From Deltaproteobacteria bacterium (lineage in GTDB: Bacteria > Desulfobacterota > Binatia > UBA12015): DNA of 35,607 bases. The translations under genes and the position numbers were made by a program. Of this stretch, positions 1-8,036 are shown in pieces (position 1 is the stretch's first letter; each line of letters begins with the position of its first letter). The notes beneath the pieces are model-generated. The model had not been told where the DNA came from. It saw only the letters and a list, made by a program, of their open reading frames with translations, and did not search any database. The DNA lies in assembly GCA_009885395.1 (NCBI GenBank), contig VFKT01000347.1:1-35607 (forward strand), read 5' to 3'.

Positions 1-530
1 CGAGGTTCTCGCACTCACGCATCGGCCGGCGGGCGTCGAACGAGTTCTGCGGCAACCGTGCGAAACGCCGGTTGTGGTCCGCCTTGAACTCCGGCAGGTA
101 CGCTTGGCCGGCGGCCATGTCGTTGATCCCGCGCAGCCGCAGTTCTTTCACCAAGCGGTCCTGCAGCGTGCGGTTGGCGCGCTCAACGCGCCCCTTGGCC
201 TGCGGAGAGTTGGCGCAGATCATCTCGATGTTGAGACGCGTTGATCGCGCGGCCGAACTGCGAAAGGCCCGTTCCACCTGCTGCATTCTCGCCCCCGGCG
301 ACGCGAAAGACGCTCAATTTGTCATTGTAGAATGCGACCGGCTTGCCATGTTGCTCCAGGCACGAGCGCGTCGACGCAAAGTAGTCGTAGGTTGATTCCG
401 ATTTAGCGAACCGAAGCTCCTCGAGCTTGCTGGTCGCGTCGTCGATGTAGACGAGCAGGGTGCAGGCAGGGCCACGATCCTCCAACCAGGCGTGCCGGCT
501 ACCGTCGATCTGGACGAGTTGACCGGCGCC
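1..530 (-). pseudogene. ISNCY-type (DDE/rve) transposase C-terminal remnant, frameshifted near 235
   Basis: Minus strand reads QLVQIDGSRHAWLEDRGPACTLLVYIDDATSKLEELRFAKSESTYDYFASTRSCLEQHGKPVAFYNDKLSVFRV...GRAINA, then after a 1-nt shift LNIEMICANSPQAKGRVERANRTLQDRLVKELRLRGINDMAAGQAYLPEFKADHNRRFARLPQNSFDARRPMRECENL; recognisable ISNCY transposase motifs. Runs off the left edge. Confidence 0.85.
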
Positions 531-583
531 GCGCGCGGCGCTCGCGAGGCTGGTAGGTCCGCCGCGCGCGGTGCTCGCGAGGC
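528..583. repeat. Direct repeat, 2 x 23 bp (22/23 identical), 33-bp period
   Basis: gccgcgcgcggcgctcgcgaggc (528-550) and gccgcgcgcggtgctcgcgaggc (561-583), at the junction between the transposase and DUF4143 remnants. Confidence 0.85.
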
Positions 584-768
584 CTCGAAGTCGGCGATTG
601 GACGACGCGACGCGACCTTTTCGACCACCTGCTCGAATCGTTCGTGGTGCAGCAGCTCATCGCCCAGGCCGGACGGACCGACCCGGACCTGCGGTTCTGG
701 CACTATCGCTCCCGACCGCGGACCCCCGCATCCTCGCCGTGCCTCTTTCGGAACTGTGGAGACAATGA
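584..768 (+). pseudogene. Remnant of a DUF4143-containing AAA ATPase, internally deleted
   Basis: Frame 2 reads LEVGDWTTRRDLFDHLLESFVVQQLIAQAGRTDPDLRFWHYRSR (DUF4143-like); another frame then gives a typical C-terminus ILAVPLSELWRQ* ending at 768. No N-terminal ATPase domain. Confidence 0.7.
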
Positions 769-872
769 CAGGGAAGCACGATAGGCTCTCGCCAGCCCGG
801 CTGTAATCGGAAAATGGGCGACGGCAAGCGGTGCCCTCGGGAGGTCGCGCGTCCGCGTCTGAGGGCCTGCGA

Positions 873-1967
873 TCAGGCGTGTGAGTGCGCCGCGGGTCGG
901 TCGGCCCCGGCGAGGCCAAGATCCCGGCTCAGCGTGCGGGCCAACTCGCGGAAGCGCAGCGCCGCCGGGCTGGCCGGGTCACTCGCAACAATGGGCGTGC
1001 CTTCGTCGCCGCGGGCACCGATCGCAGGAATCAACGGGATGCTGCCGAGATAGGGCAGCGAGAGCTCGGCGGCGAGGCGCTGGCCGCCGCCCCTACCAAA
1101 AATCGCCGTTTCGTGGTCGCAATGCGGGCAGACGTAGCCACTCATATTTTCGAGCACGCCCAACACCGGAACCTTCATCTGCTGGAACATTTTCATGCCG
1201 CGCCGAACGTCAGCCAGCGCGACTTCTTGCGGTGTGGTGACGATCAGGCCGCCGTCCATTTCGATCTGCTGCGCGAGCGTGAGTTGCACGTCTCCCGTCC
1301 CTGGAGGCAAGTCAAGTACCAGCACGTCGAGATCCCCCCATTCGACGTTGAAGAGAAATTCGCGCACCAGTTTGGTCACCATCGGGCCGCGCCAGATCAC
1401 GGCCTGTTCGCGTTCAACAAAAAGACCCATTGACACCATCGATATACCGTGCGCGAGCACCGGCACGATGCGTTTTTCTGCCGTGACCTGGGTTCGGCTT
1501 CCCTCGACGCCGAGCAGCAGCGTGGTGCTTGGCCCGTAGACATCGGCATCGAGCAGGCCGGCACGCAGGCCTTCCGCCGCCAGTGCCAGTGCAATATTGG
1601 ACGCGACGGTCGATTTGCCGACGCCACCCTTGCCGCTCGCCACCGCGAGGATGGTGCGGACGCCGGGAATCCGTTTATGCGGGCTGTGCTGAGGCGCTTC
1701 GGCGCGCGCCGCGGCGGGGTTTCCAGCGGCCGCCACCTCGACGATTTCCAGCGGCGGCAAGCCCGGAATTTCGCGCAGCCTGGCTTCGATCTCGGGCCGG
1801 ATGCGCTCGAGCAGGTCTGGCACACCCTGCGGCGGGGCCAGGACGATGCGAGTGCGGTCGCTCTCGACGACCACCTCGCGCACCACACCGAAGGACACGA
1901 TATCCCGCGAAAATCCGGGGAACTTGATCTGTCGGAGTGCGGCTTGGACATCTTCGAGGTGTGGCAT
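873..1967 (-). CDS. apbC: Mrp/NBP35-family iron-sulfur carrier P-loop ATPase
   Basis: MPHLEDVQAALRQIKFPG... DUF59-like N-terminus; ASGKGGVGKSTVASNIALALA deviant Walker A; LPPGTGDVQLTLAQ; CPHC motif. Start set at the internal ATG (1967) rather than the ORF-track start. Confidence 0.92.
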   Translation of the reverse strand: MPHLEDVQAALRQIKFPGFSRDIVSFGVVREVVVESDRTRIVLAPPQGVPDLLERIRPEIEARLREIPGLPPLEIVEVAAAGNPAAARAEAPQHSPHKRIPGVRTILAVASGKGGVGKSTVASNIALALAAEGLRAGLLDADVYGPSTTLLLGVEGSRTQVTAEKRIVPVLAHGISMVSMGLFVEREQAVIWRGPMVTKLVREFLFNVEWGDLDVLVLDLPPGTGDVQLTLAQQIEMDGGLIVTTPQEVALADVRRGMKMFQQMKVPVLGVLENMSGYVCPHCDHETAIFGRGGGQRLAAELSLPYLGSIPLIPAIGARGDEGTPIVASDPASPAALRFRELARTLSRDLGLAGADRPAAHSHA

Positions 1968-2418
1968 CGGCGGGAACCCTAGCCGACGCCCCCGGCGACC
2001 TCGACCCAGACCCGTTCGACCGGGAAGGGCAGGAGACCGAGGCCCCAACTGGCGGTGGGTGAGCGTCGGTGCCGGCCGACCCTTCTGCGTGGGTGCGAAC
2101 TCGTCCCCCGGGGCCGTGCTGGTACCGCGGAAGCCTCGGCGACGGTCGACCTGCGTCGCAACCGCATCACGGAGCGGCGAAGACTTAACGCAGGCCGCAT
2201 CCCGAGTGCTGGCGCGCCTGCGAAAACAGGCTGTTTTCCCGGGCCTTTGCGCTGGCACCGTCTTTGCTGCTGCGGTCTATCGGGTCGTTCGCGACTCGGA
2301 CTGTCGCAGAAGGCGGCGGTCGAAATGAGGTTGGCCCCGGACGGGTTTCCGTCCGTGCGTCCTGCGGCGCGATTGGGCTTGGGTGGTGGGCAGACGCACG
2401 GACCGGAGGAAAAACGTG

Positions 2419-2682
2419 ATGATGACAGATGAATTATCGGGCAACGAAATCAAATCGCTTCGCAAAAGCTTGGGCCTCACCCAGGAAGAGTTCGCGCATG
2501 CGGTTGCCGTGACCTTCTCGACGGTGAATCGCTGGGAAAACGGCCATGCCAAGCCGAGCAAGCTGGCACGTCGGGCGATCGAATCGGTTTCGGCCCGCCG
2601 CACGGTTTCGCGTTCCGCCGCGGCCGATAGCGGCCACTCGATCGACGAACTCTCGCGCTACGGCTCGTTGCAGCACGCTTGA
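2419..2682 (+). CDS. XRE/Cro-type helix-turn-helix regulator
   Basis: MMTDELSGNEIKSLRKSLGLTQEEFAHAVAVTFSTVNRWENGHAKPSKLARRAIE: canonical XRE HTH; SD ggagga at 2405-2410. Confidence 0.85.
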   Translation: MMTDELSGNEIKSLRKSLGLTQEEFAHAVAVTFSTVNRWENGHAKPSKLARRAIESVSARRTVSRSAAADSGHSIDELSRYGSLQHA

Positions 2683-2864
2683 AGACGGACGGGGGCTTGC
2701 GTTGCAGCGCAAGTCCCCGCTCCTCGAAGGGGGGCCTTCGACCAAAGACCTGCCGAGGACGATTGGCGCGGCGTCGGTGGATGGCACCCGGCGTGCGTCG
2801 GGGGGCGTGCCTCGGCTACACCTCAGGGACGATCAACGCGGGCCCATCCCCACGTTCGCGACTT

Positions 2865-4118
2865 TTGGCTCCGGCCAGTTGCGATACTCTCGTGGCGCTT
2901 GGCCCCGCCACGCGCCGCGGCCACGCGATCTTCGCCAAAAACAGTGATCGACCGCCTGGCGAATGCCAGCCGCTGGTCCTGATCGAGAGGGCGACGCATG
3001 CGAAAGGGGCTCGTGTCCGCTGCCAGTACCTCGATGTCGCGCAAGTCCGGCAAACGCATCGCGTCCTCGGTTCGAGCCCGGTCTGGCTCTGGGGCTTCGA
3101 GCACGGACTGAACGAGCACGGCGTCGCGATCGGCAACGAGACCATCTTCACGCACGAGGCCCCCGCCGCGACGGGCCTCCTTGGCATGGACCTCGTCCGG
3201 TTTGGCCTCGAACGTGGGGCCACCGCGGCCGAAGCGTGTCAGGCGATCATCGAATTGATCGAAACCCACGGCCAGGGCGGCTCCGGTTGGCGCGAATTCC
3301 CCTTCGCTTACAACAGTTCGTTTCTGCTCGCCGACCCGGGCGAAGGCTGGATCCTCGAAGCCGCCGGTCGTCGTTGGGCAGCGCGACGTGTGCACGAGGT
3401 CGATTCGATCTCGAACCAGGTGACGATTGCCGCGGATTGGCAGCGCCTTTCCCGCGATGCCATCGCGCATGCCCGCGATCTTCCCGGAGAGGTGCGCGAG
3501 CCTTTCGATTTCGAGGCGGCCTACCGCGATGCCACGACGATCACCCCGGCACTTGCGGCCGGTCGGCTGCGTTGCTCGCGTTCGTTGTTGGCGGCCGGGC
3601 GTGGCGACCACGATCCGTTTTCGATGCGTCGCCTTCTGCGCGACCATGACGGGCACGGCGAGCGTTTCCGCCCGGTGGAATCGCACGAAGACGAGCAGTT
3701 CTACACTCTCTGCATGCACCAGGGGTTGAGCCGCACCACCGCGGCCATGCTGGCCGAACTCGAGGCGGTGCCAACGGGACCGCGGCTCGCCTGGATCGCC
3801 TTCGGTCGGCCGTGTGCCTCGGTTTTTTTGCCCGTGTTTGTTGGCCCGACGCTGCCGGCCGTTTTGACCGAGGGGACGGTTGAGGAGGGGGCCTCGCTGT
3901 GGTGGGATTTCGAGCGACTTGGTGCCGCGGTCGATGCCTCGCCCGATTGCATTGAGGCTTTGCGCGCTGCGCTCGACCCGCTTCAGGTGGCAATCGATGT
4001 GGCGCTTGAAAACGCCCTAAGGGCGGGTCTGAGCGAAGATGTCGCGTTCGAGCTTTCGGCAGCGCTGGCTGAACGTGCCGCCGTCGCGGTGCGCGCCGCT
4101 AGGACTTTGCTGGGCTGA
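2865..4118 (+). CDS. Secernin / peptidase C69-like Ntn hydrolase
   Basis: ASCDTLVALGPATRRGHAIFAKNSDRPPGECQPLVLIERA: secernin-type Cys-Asp-Thr N-terminus and FAKNSDR motif; start codon uncertain (TTG 2865 proposed). Confidence 0.75.
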   Translation: MAPASCDTLVALGPATRRGHAIFAKNSDRPPGECQPLVLIERATHAKGARVRCQYLDVAQVRQTHRVLGSSPVWLWGFEHGLNEHGVAIGNETIFTHEAPAATGLLGMDLVRFGLERGATAAEACQAIIELIETHGQGGSGWREFPFAYNSSFLLADPGEGWILEAAGRRWAARRVHEVDSISNQVTIAADWQRLSRDAIAHARDLPGEVREPFDFEAAYRDATTITPALAAGRLRCSRSLLAAGRGDHDPFSMRRLLRDHDGHGERFRPVESHEDEQFYTLCMHQGLSRTTAAMLAELEAVPTGPRLAWIAFGRPCASVFLPVFVGPTLPAVLTEGTVEEGASLWWDFERLGAAVDASPDCIEALRAALDPLQVAIDVALENALRAGLSEDVAFELSAALAERAAVAVRAARTLLG

Positions 4119-4274
4119 GTTCGCTGGCCGGCCCGGTTCCGAACGCAGGCTCTCGCCTCTGGCTGACCTCGGGCCCGGCGTCGCGCCGAAGTGCGGGCAA
4201 TCCAGATCGCCGCACTCCGGCGCGCGCCGGAACCGTCCTGCTGTTGCTGAAATGGGTCGAACTTCATCACGCGC

Positions 4275-4514
4275 TCAAGCCGCCTTGCGCGTCGCGATGA
4301 CCTCGGTCGCCTCGGGGTCGACCAGAAACGACTCCATCGGCTGCCCGGAGTAGCGGGCGATCCGGAAGAGCACGTCGGTCGTGGGGACACGCCCATTCAG
4401 ATAGTTGTAGACGGCCGAGAGGCTCAAGCCCACGTCGTAGGCAAAGGCTTTGGGCTCGTCGCGGATGATTTCCCTCATTTTCCGGGTGAACACGCCTGGG
4501 TCAATGTTCTGCAT
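4275..4514 (-). CDS. Small helix-turn-helix DNA-binding protein (79 aa)
   Basis: MQNIDPGVFTRKMREIIRDEPKAFAYDVGLSLSAVYNYLNGRVPTTDVLFRIARYSGQPMESF; SD aaaggag just upstream of ATG. Confidence 0.75.
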   Translation of the reverse strand: MQNIDPGVFTRKMREIIRDEPKAFAYDVGLSLSAVYNYLNGRVPTTDVLFRIARYSGQPMESFLVDPEATEVIATRKAA

Positions 4515-4575
4515 GATCGATTCTCCTTTCTTGCCGGCAACCGGCCGGCTACCGGGTTGTTGATCGACGAAAACG

Positions 4576-4607
4576 AAAAAAGGCCGCCGAGCTTTCGCCC
4601 GGTGGCC
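4576..4607 (-). terminator. Intrinsic terminator (minus strand)
   Basis: Minus strand: GGCCACCGGGC-GAAA-GCTCGGCGGCC then TTTTTT; 11-position stem (one mismatch, one G.U), GAAA loop. Confidence 0.8.
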
Positions 4608-4645
4608 TTCCTTCGATCCGAGGATCGTTCCAGATCTGTTTGGTC

Positions 4646-4831
4646 TCAGCTCTGGAGGGTCCTCCTTTGGAAGCCACCGGGCATCCGGCCCGAGTCGACT
4701 TTGCGCGTCATCCACGCTTGGCGAATTCGGGTCCGAAGCGCCGGAACTACGACCGTACAGACGGCGAACGCATGTACCGGGCGCAGCTCACCCAGATGGG
4801 TGCTGGCGGTCTGTGTTGCGTTCGTCGTCAT
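4646..4831 (-). CDS. Hypothetical 61-aa small protein
   Basis: ATG with SD GGAGAG 6 nt upstream, followed about 40 nt after the stop by the terminator at 4607-4576. Short, no family recognised. Confidence 0.45.
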   Translation of the reverse strand: MTTNATQTASTHLGELRPVHAFAVCTVVVPALRTRIRQAWMTRKVDSGRMPGGFQRRTLQS

Positions 4832-4941
4832 GCGGGACTCTCCGTTGCCTTGAGGACTGTCTTTCCACAGCCGCCAGGCTTGCGCAAGGCAGGGGTTTCC
4901 ACGTTCGTGGTCGGGGCTATCCGGCTTGAGGAAGGGCCCCT

Positions 4942-7089
4942 TCAGCCGGGATCGGCGCCCATCTCTGTCGTGATCTTTTCGATCGATTCCATCAGTTCGG
5001 TCCAGCGATCGACTGCGGTCTTGAGGTCGCGGTTCGTCCAGGCGTGGGAGGTCCCGAGCTCGGCCGGGGAGGTGCTCGCATGGGCGGCGGGGTCGGCCAG
5101 TTGGGCTTCGAGGGCGGCCTGCTCGGTCTCGAGCCTTTTGACCTCGCGTTCGGTCTGCTCCAGATCCCGGCGCAAATCGCGGGTGCGGCGGGAGAGTTCG
5201 TTACGGCGTTCCGCCTCGAGACGCTTGCCCTCACGGCGGGCGCTTTTCGAGAGATCTGGTGCGGGTTGTTTGACCGTCGGCGGGGTGGCGCCTGCGGGCG
5301 CAGTTCTTGCCGTCGAAGGTCGCGCGGCAGAAGCGAGCGTGGCTTTTGTCGTCAAGAACCGGGTTATCGGCTGGGGCGCGGCCTTTGCCGTCGAAGGTCG
5401 CGCGGCAGGCCGGGCCGTGGCTTTCGCCGTCGAGGGTCGGGCAGCAGGCGTTTCCGCGGCTTCCTCCGCCCGTTTGCGTTGCGCCCACTCGTAGGACTCC
5501 CAATCGCCGCGGTGGTCTTCGACCCCGGCGTGGTCGACCCGAATCACCCGGGACGCCAGCGTGCGGACGAAATGAAGATCATGGCTGACGAAGCAGAGAG
5601 TGCCTTCGTAGATTTTCAGCGCGTTGACGAGTGCATCGACCGAATCGACGTCGAGATGGATGGTCGGTTCGTCCATCAAGAAAACGCTGGGCGGATCAAG
5701 CAAGAGGAGAGCGAGCGCGAGCCTGGATTTCTCTCCCCCGCTCAAAACCGAAACCGGTTTCTGGACGTCATCACCGCGGAAGAGAAAGGCACCCAGCAGT
5801 GTTCGGAGTGCCGTCTCGCCGATCGACGCCCCAACCTGATTGGCGTTCTGGATGACCGTACTGCCGAGGTCAAGCATTTCGGCGCGATGCTGGGTGTAGA
5901 GGGCGGTGCGCACGCCCATTCCGACGCGGCGATCGCCGGCATCGGGCAGGATGGTTCCGGCCAGCAGGCCGAGTAGCGTGGATTTGCCCGCGCCATTGGG
6001 CCCAACCAACGCAATCTTTTCGCCGCGTTCGACGACCAGATGGAAGTTCTCGTAAAGAGGTCGTCCATCCCAGGATTTCTCGATGCCATCGAGTTCCAGT
6101 GTCACGCGCGCTGTGCGTTTCGGCTGCGGGAAGCGGAAGCCAAGGGTGGGACCGGCGCGCTCGACTTCGATACGATCTTCCCGCCCGAGTGCCTTGATTC
6201 GGCTCTGTACCTGGCTGGCCTTGCTGGCCTTGGCCCGGAAGCGCTCGATGAACTTCTCGGTTTCGCGTCGCCGTCGCGTCTGTGCCCCGGCGGCCGCAGT
6301 CAGTTGGATGAGTCGCTCTTCGCGCTGGCGCCGGTAATCGGAATAGCCACCTCGGTAGCGCACCAATTTCCCGCGATCGACTTCCACGATCTGCGTGACG
6401 ACGGTGTCGAGAAAGCTGCGATCATGGCTGACCACCAACACGCAGCCGTCGAATCGTGCCAGATGGGCCTGCAACCAGAGGACGGCATCCAGATCGAGAT
6501 GGTTGGTCGGTTCGTCCAGCACAAGAATATCGGGCGGATCGGCGAGCAGGCGAGCGAGTGCGGCGCGCATGATCCAGCCACCTGAGAACGTCGAAAGCGG
6601 ACGGATCTCGTCGCCGGGTTCGAAACCCAGGCCCGCGAGCGCGCGCCGGGCACGGGCTTCGCGTTGGTGTCCGCCGTGATGACGGAGTTGGTCGTGCAAA
6701 GTTCCGAACTCGTCGGCGAGGCGATGCTGAAGCTCTTCGGCCTCTGGGCCGTGGCGATGCGAGGCGCGTTCGATTTCGGCCTCGACGCGCTCGATGCCGA
6801 GCAGCACGGCCGCGAGGTGCTCGCCCGGCTCAAGAGCCAAATCGAGCGGGGTGCGGTCCGACGAGGGAAGGGCCTCCTGTGGCAGGTAGCCGACCGAGGT
6901 GCCGCGGCTCAGGTTGACCGTCCCCTCATCCGCCCGATCGAGACCGAGCACGAGCCGCAGCAGCGTCGTTTTGCCGGCACCGTTGGGGCCGACGATACCG
7001 ATCCGCTCGTCGTCCGAGATCTCGATCGAAACATCGTCGAGCAGGCGACGGGCGCCTACTTGACGGGTGACACGGGCAAACGAAATCAC
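4942..7089 (-). CDS. ABC-F family ATPase (two NBDs, YheS/Uup-like)
   Basis: Two Walker A motifs (GPNGAGKTT, GPNGAGKST), FSGGW and LSGGEKSRLALA signatures, EPTNHLD and EPTIHLD; coiled-coil C-terminus; no TM segments. Confidence 0.95.
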   Translation of the reverse strand: MISFARVTRQVGARRLLDDVSIEISDDERIGIVGPNGAGKTTLLRLVLGLDRADEGTVNLSRGTSVGYLPQEALPSSDRTPLDLALEPGEHLAAVLLGIERVEAEIERASHRHGPEAEELQHRLADEFGTLHDQLRHHGGHQREARARRALAGLGFEPGDEIRPLSTFSGGWIMRAALARLLADPPDILVLDEPTNHLDLDAVLWLQAHLARFDGCVLVVSHDRSFLDTVVTQIVEVDRGKLVRYRGGYSDYRRQREERLIQLTAAAGAQTRRRRETEKFIERFRAKASKASQVQSRIKALGREDRIEVERAGPTLGFRFPQPKRTARVTLELDGIEKSWDGRPLYENFHLVVERGEKIALVGPNGAGKSTLLGLLAGTILPDAGDRRVGMGVRTALYTQHRAEMLDLGSTVIQNANQVGASIGETALRTLLGAFLFRGDDVQKPVSVLSGGEKSRLALALLLLDPPSVFLMDEPTIHLDVDSVDALVNALKIYEGTLCFVSHDLHFVRTLASRVIRVDHAGVEDHRGDWESYEWAQRKRAEEAAETPAARPSTAKATARPAARPSTAKAAPQPITRFLTTKATLASAARPSTARTAPAGATPPTVKQPAPDLSKSARREGKRLEAERRNELSRRTRDLRRDLEQTEREVKRLETEQAALEAQLADPAAHASTSPAELGTSHAWTNRDLKTAVDRWTELMESIEKITTEMGADPG
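5309..5464 (-). repeat. Four imperfect 39-bp tandem repeats in the ABC-F linker
   Basis: Units 5309-5347, 5348-5386, 5387-5425, 5426-5464; encode 13-aa repeats of the type ARPSTAKATARPA/ARPSTAKAAPQPI. Confidence 0.85.
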
Positions 7090-7205
7090 GGCTCTCTCCT
7101 GGTGGTGGCGAGGGCACCCGAGGGCGACACGCCGGACACGTCTTCTGCTCGCCAGAGGCAGGCGCGGACCTTGACCTCTGGCACCGCAGTGAGCAGGCTT
7201 GGGCC

Positions 7206-7880
7206 ATGCTCAAGATGATCTTCTTCTGCCATCGGCGCCCCGATATCGAGCATGCCGAATACGCCCGGCGTGTGCTCGAGGACCATGTGCCGCTGGCGCT
7301 GCGGCACCATCCGACGATGCGCCATTATGTCGTCAATATCGTCGATCGGATCGAGATGGCGGGCTCGGCCGAAATCGATTCGGTGGCCGAGCTTTCGTTC
7401 GATTCGATGCAGGATTACCGCGAAAGGCTCTACGATTCGCCCGAGGGCCAGCGCCTGATCGGCGAGGACGTCGCCCGTTTCATGGGCTCGGCGGACGCCT
7501 ATGCCTGCGATGAGCAGGTCCATCTGGGCGACGATGCTGCTGCTGCCGGCCCGGGGTGCTTCAAGCTGCTGCTGGCGCTGACGCGCCACTCGGGCCTCAG
7601 CCATGAGGCTTTCGTCGAGCATTGGCGCACGCGCCATGCTCCGCTTGCTGTGGAACGTCATACGGGTCTGCTGAAGTACGTGACCAACAGCGTCGATTCA
7701 CGGCTCTCGCCCGGAGGCGAGGACTTCGACGGGATCGCGGAACTGCATTTCGCGTCTGAGGAGGCGTTTGTCGAGGAGCTCTACCGCTCCGACACCGGCT
7801 TGGCGCTGATTGAGGCCGATACGCGTGACTTTCTTGGCGCGATCCAGGGCTGGATCGTCTCGGAACACGTGATGAAGTAG
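7206..7880 (+). CDS. EthD-domain protein (two tandem EthD-like repeats)
   Basis: MLKMIFFCHRRPDIEHAEYARRVLEDHVPLALRH...CFKLLLALTRHSGLSHEAFVEHWRTRHAPLAVERHTGLLKYV: two ferredoxin-like EthD halves. Confidence 0.8.
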   Translation: MLKMIFFCHRRPDIEHAEYARRVLEDHVPLALRHHPTMRHYVVNIVDRIEMAGSAEIDSVAELSFDSMQDYRERLYDSPEGQRLIGEDVARFMGSADAYACDEQVHLGDDAAAAGPGCFKLLLALTRHSGLSHEAFVEHWRTRHAPLAVERHTGLLKYVTNSVDSRLSPGGEDFDGIAELHFASEEAFVEELYRSDTGLALIEADTRDFLGAIQGWIVSEHVMK

Positions 7881-7979
7881 GGCGGTGCGGGTTGCGAGGC
7901 GGGGCCGGGCGGTGCGGCACGGGTGCTGGTTGCGAGGCGTGGCCGGGATCGGACCGGGGCGGAGAAGGCAGGAAGATCG

Positions 7980-8036
7980 ATGAGGTTCGGGGTGGCGTTG
8001 TCTGTGGGTGCGATCCCTGCGGGGGAAGATCGATGA
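7980..8036 (+). other. 18-codon micro-ORF that copies the start of the downstream gene
   Basis: ATG AGG TTC GGG GTG GCG TTG TCT ... GAT CGA TGA (MRFGVALSVGAIPAGEDR*); its TGA overlaps the ATG at 8033 (ATGA). Confidence 0.55.

Noticed and set aside
3068-3086. GGTTCGAGCCCGGT, resembling a tRNA T-arm
   Set aside because: Lies inside the secernin coding frame (VLGSSPVW) and no cloverleaf can be built around it.
2823-3719. 298-aa ORF on the minus strand
   Set aside because: Antisense to the secernin-like gene; no recognisable family.
4640-5494. 284-aa ORF on the plus strand
   Set aside because: Antisense to the ABC-F C-terminus including its tandem repeats; repeated protein pattern is a by-product.
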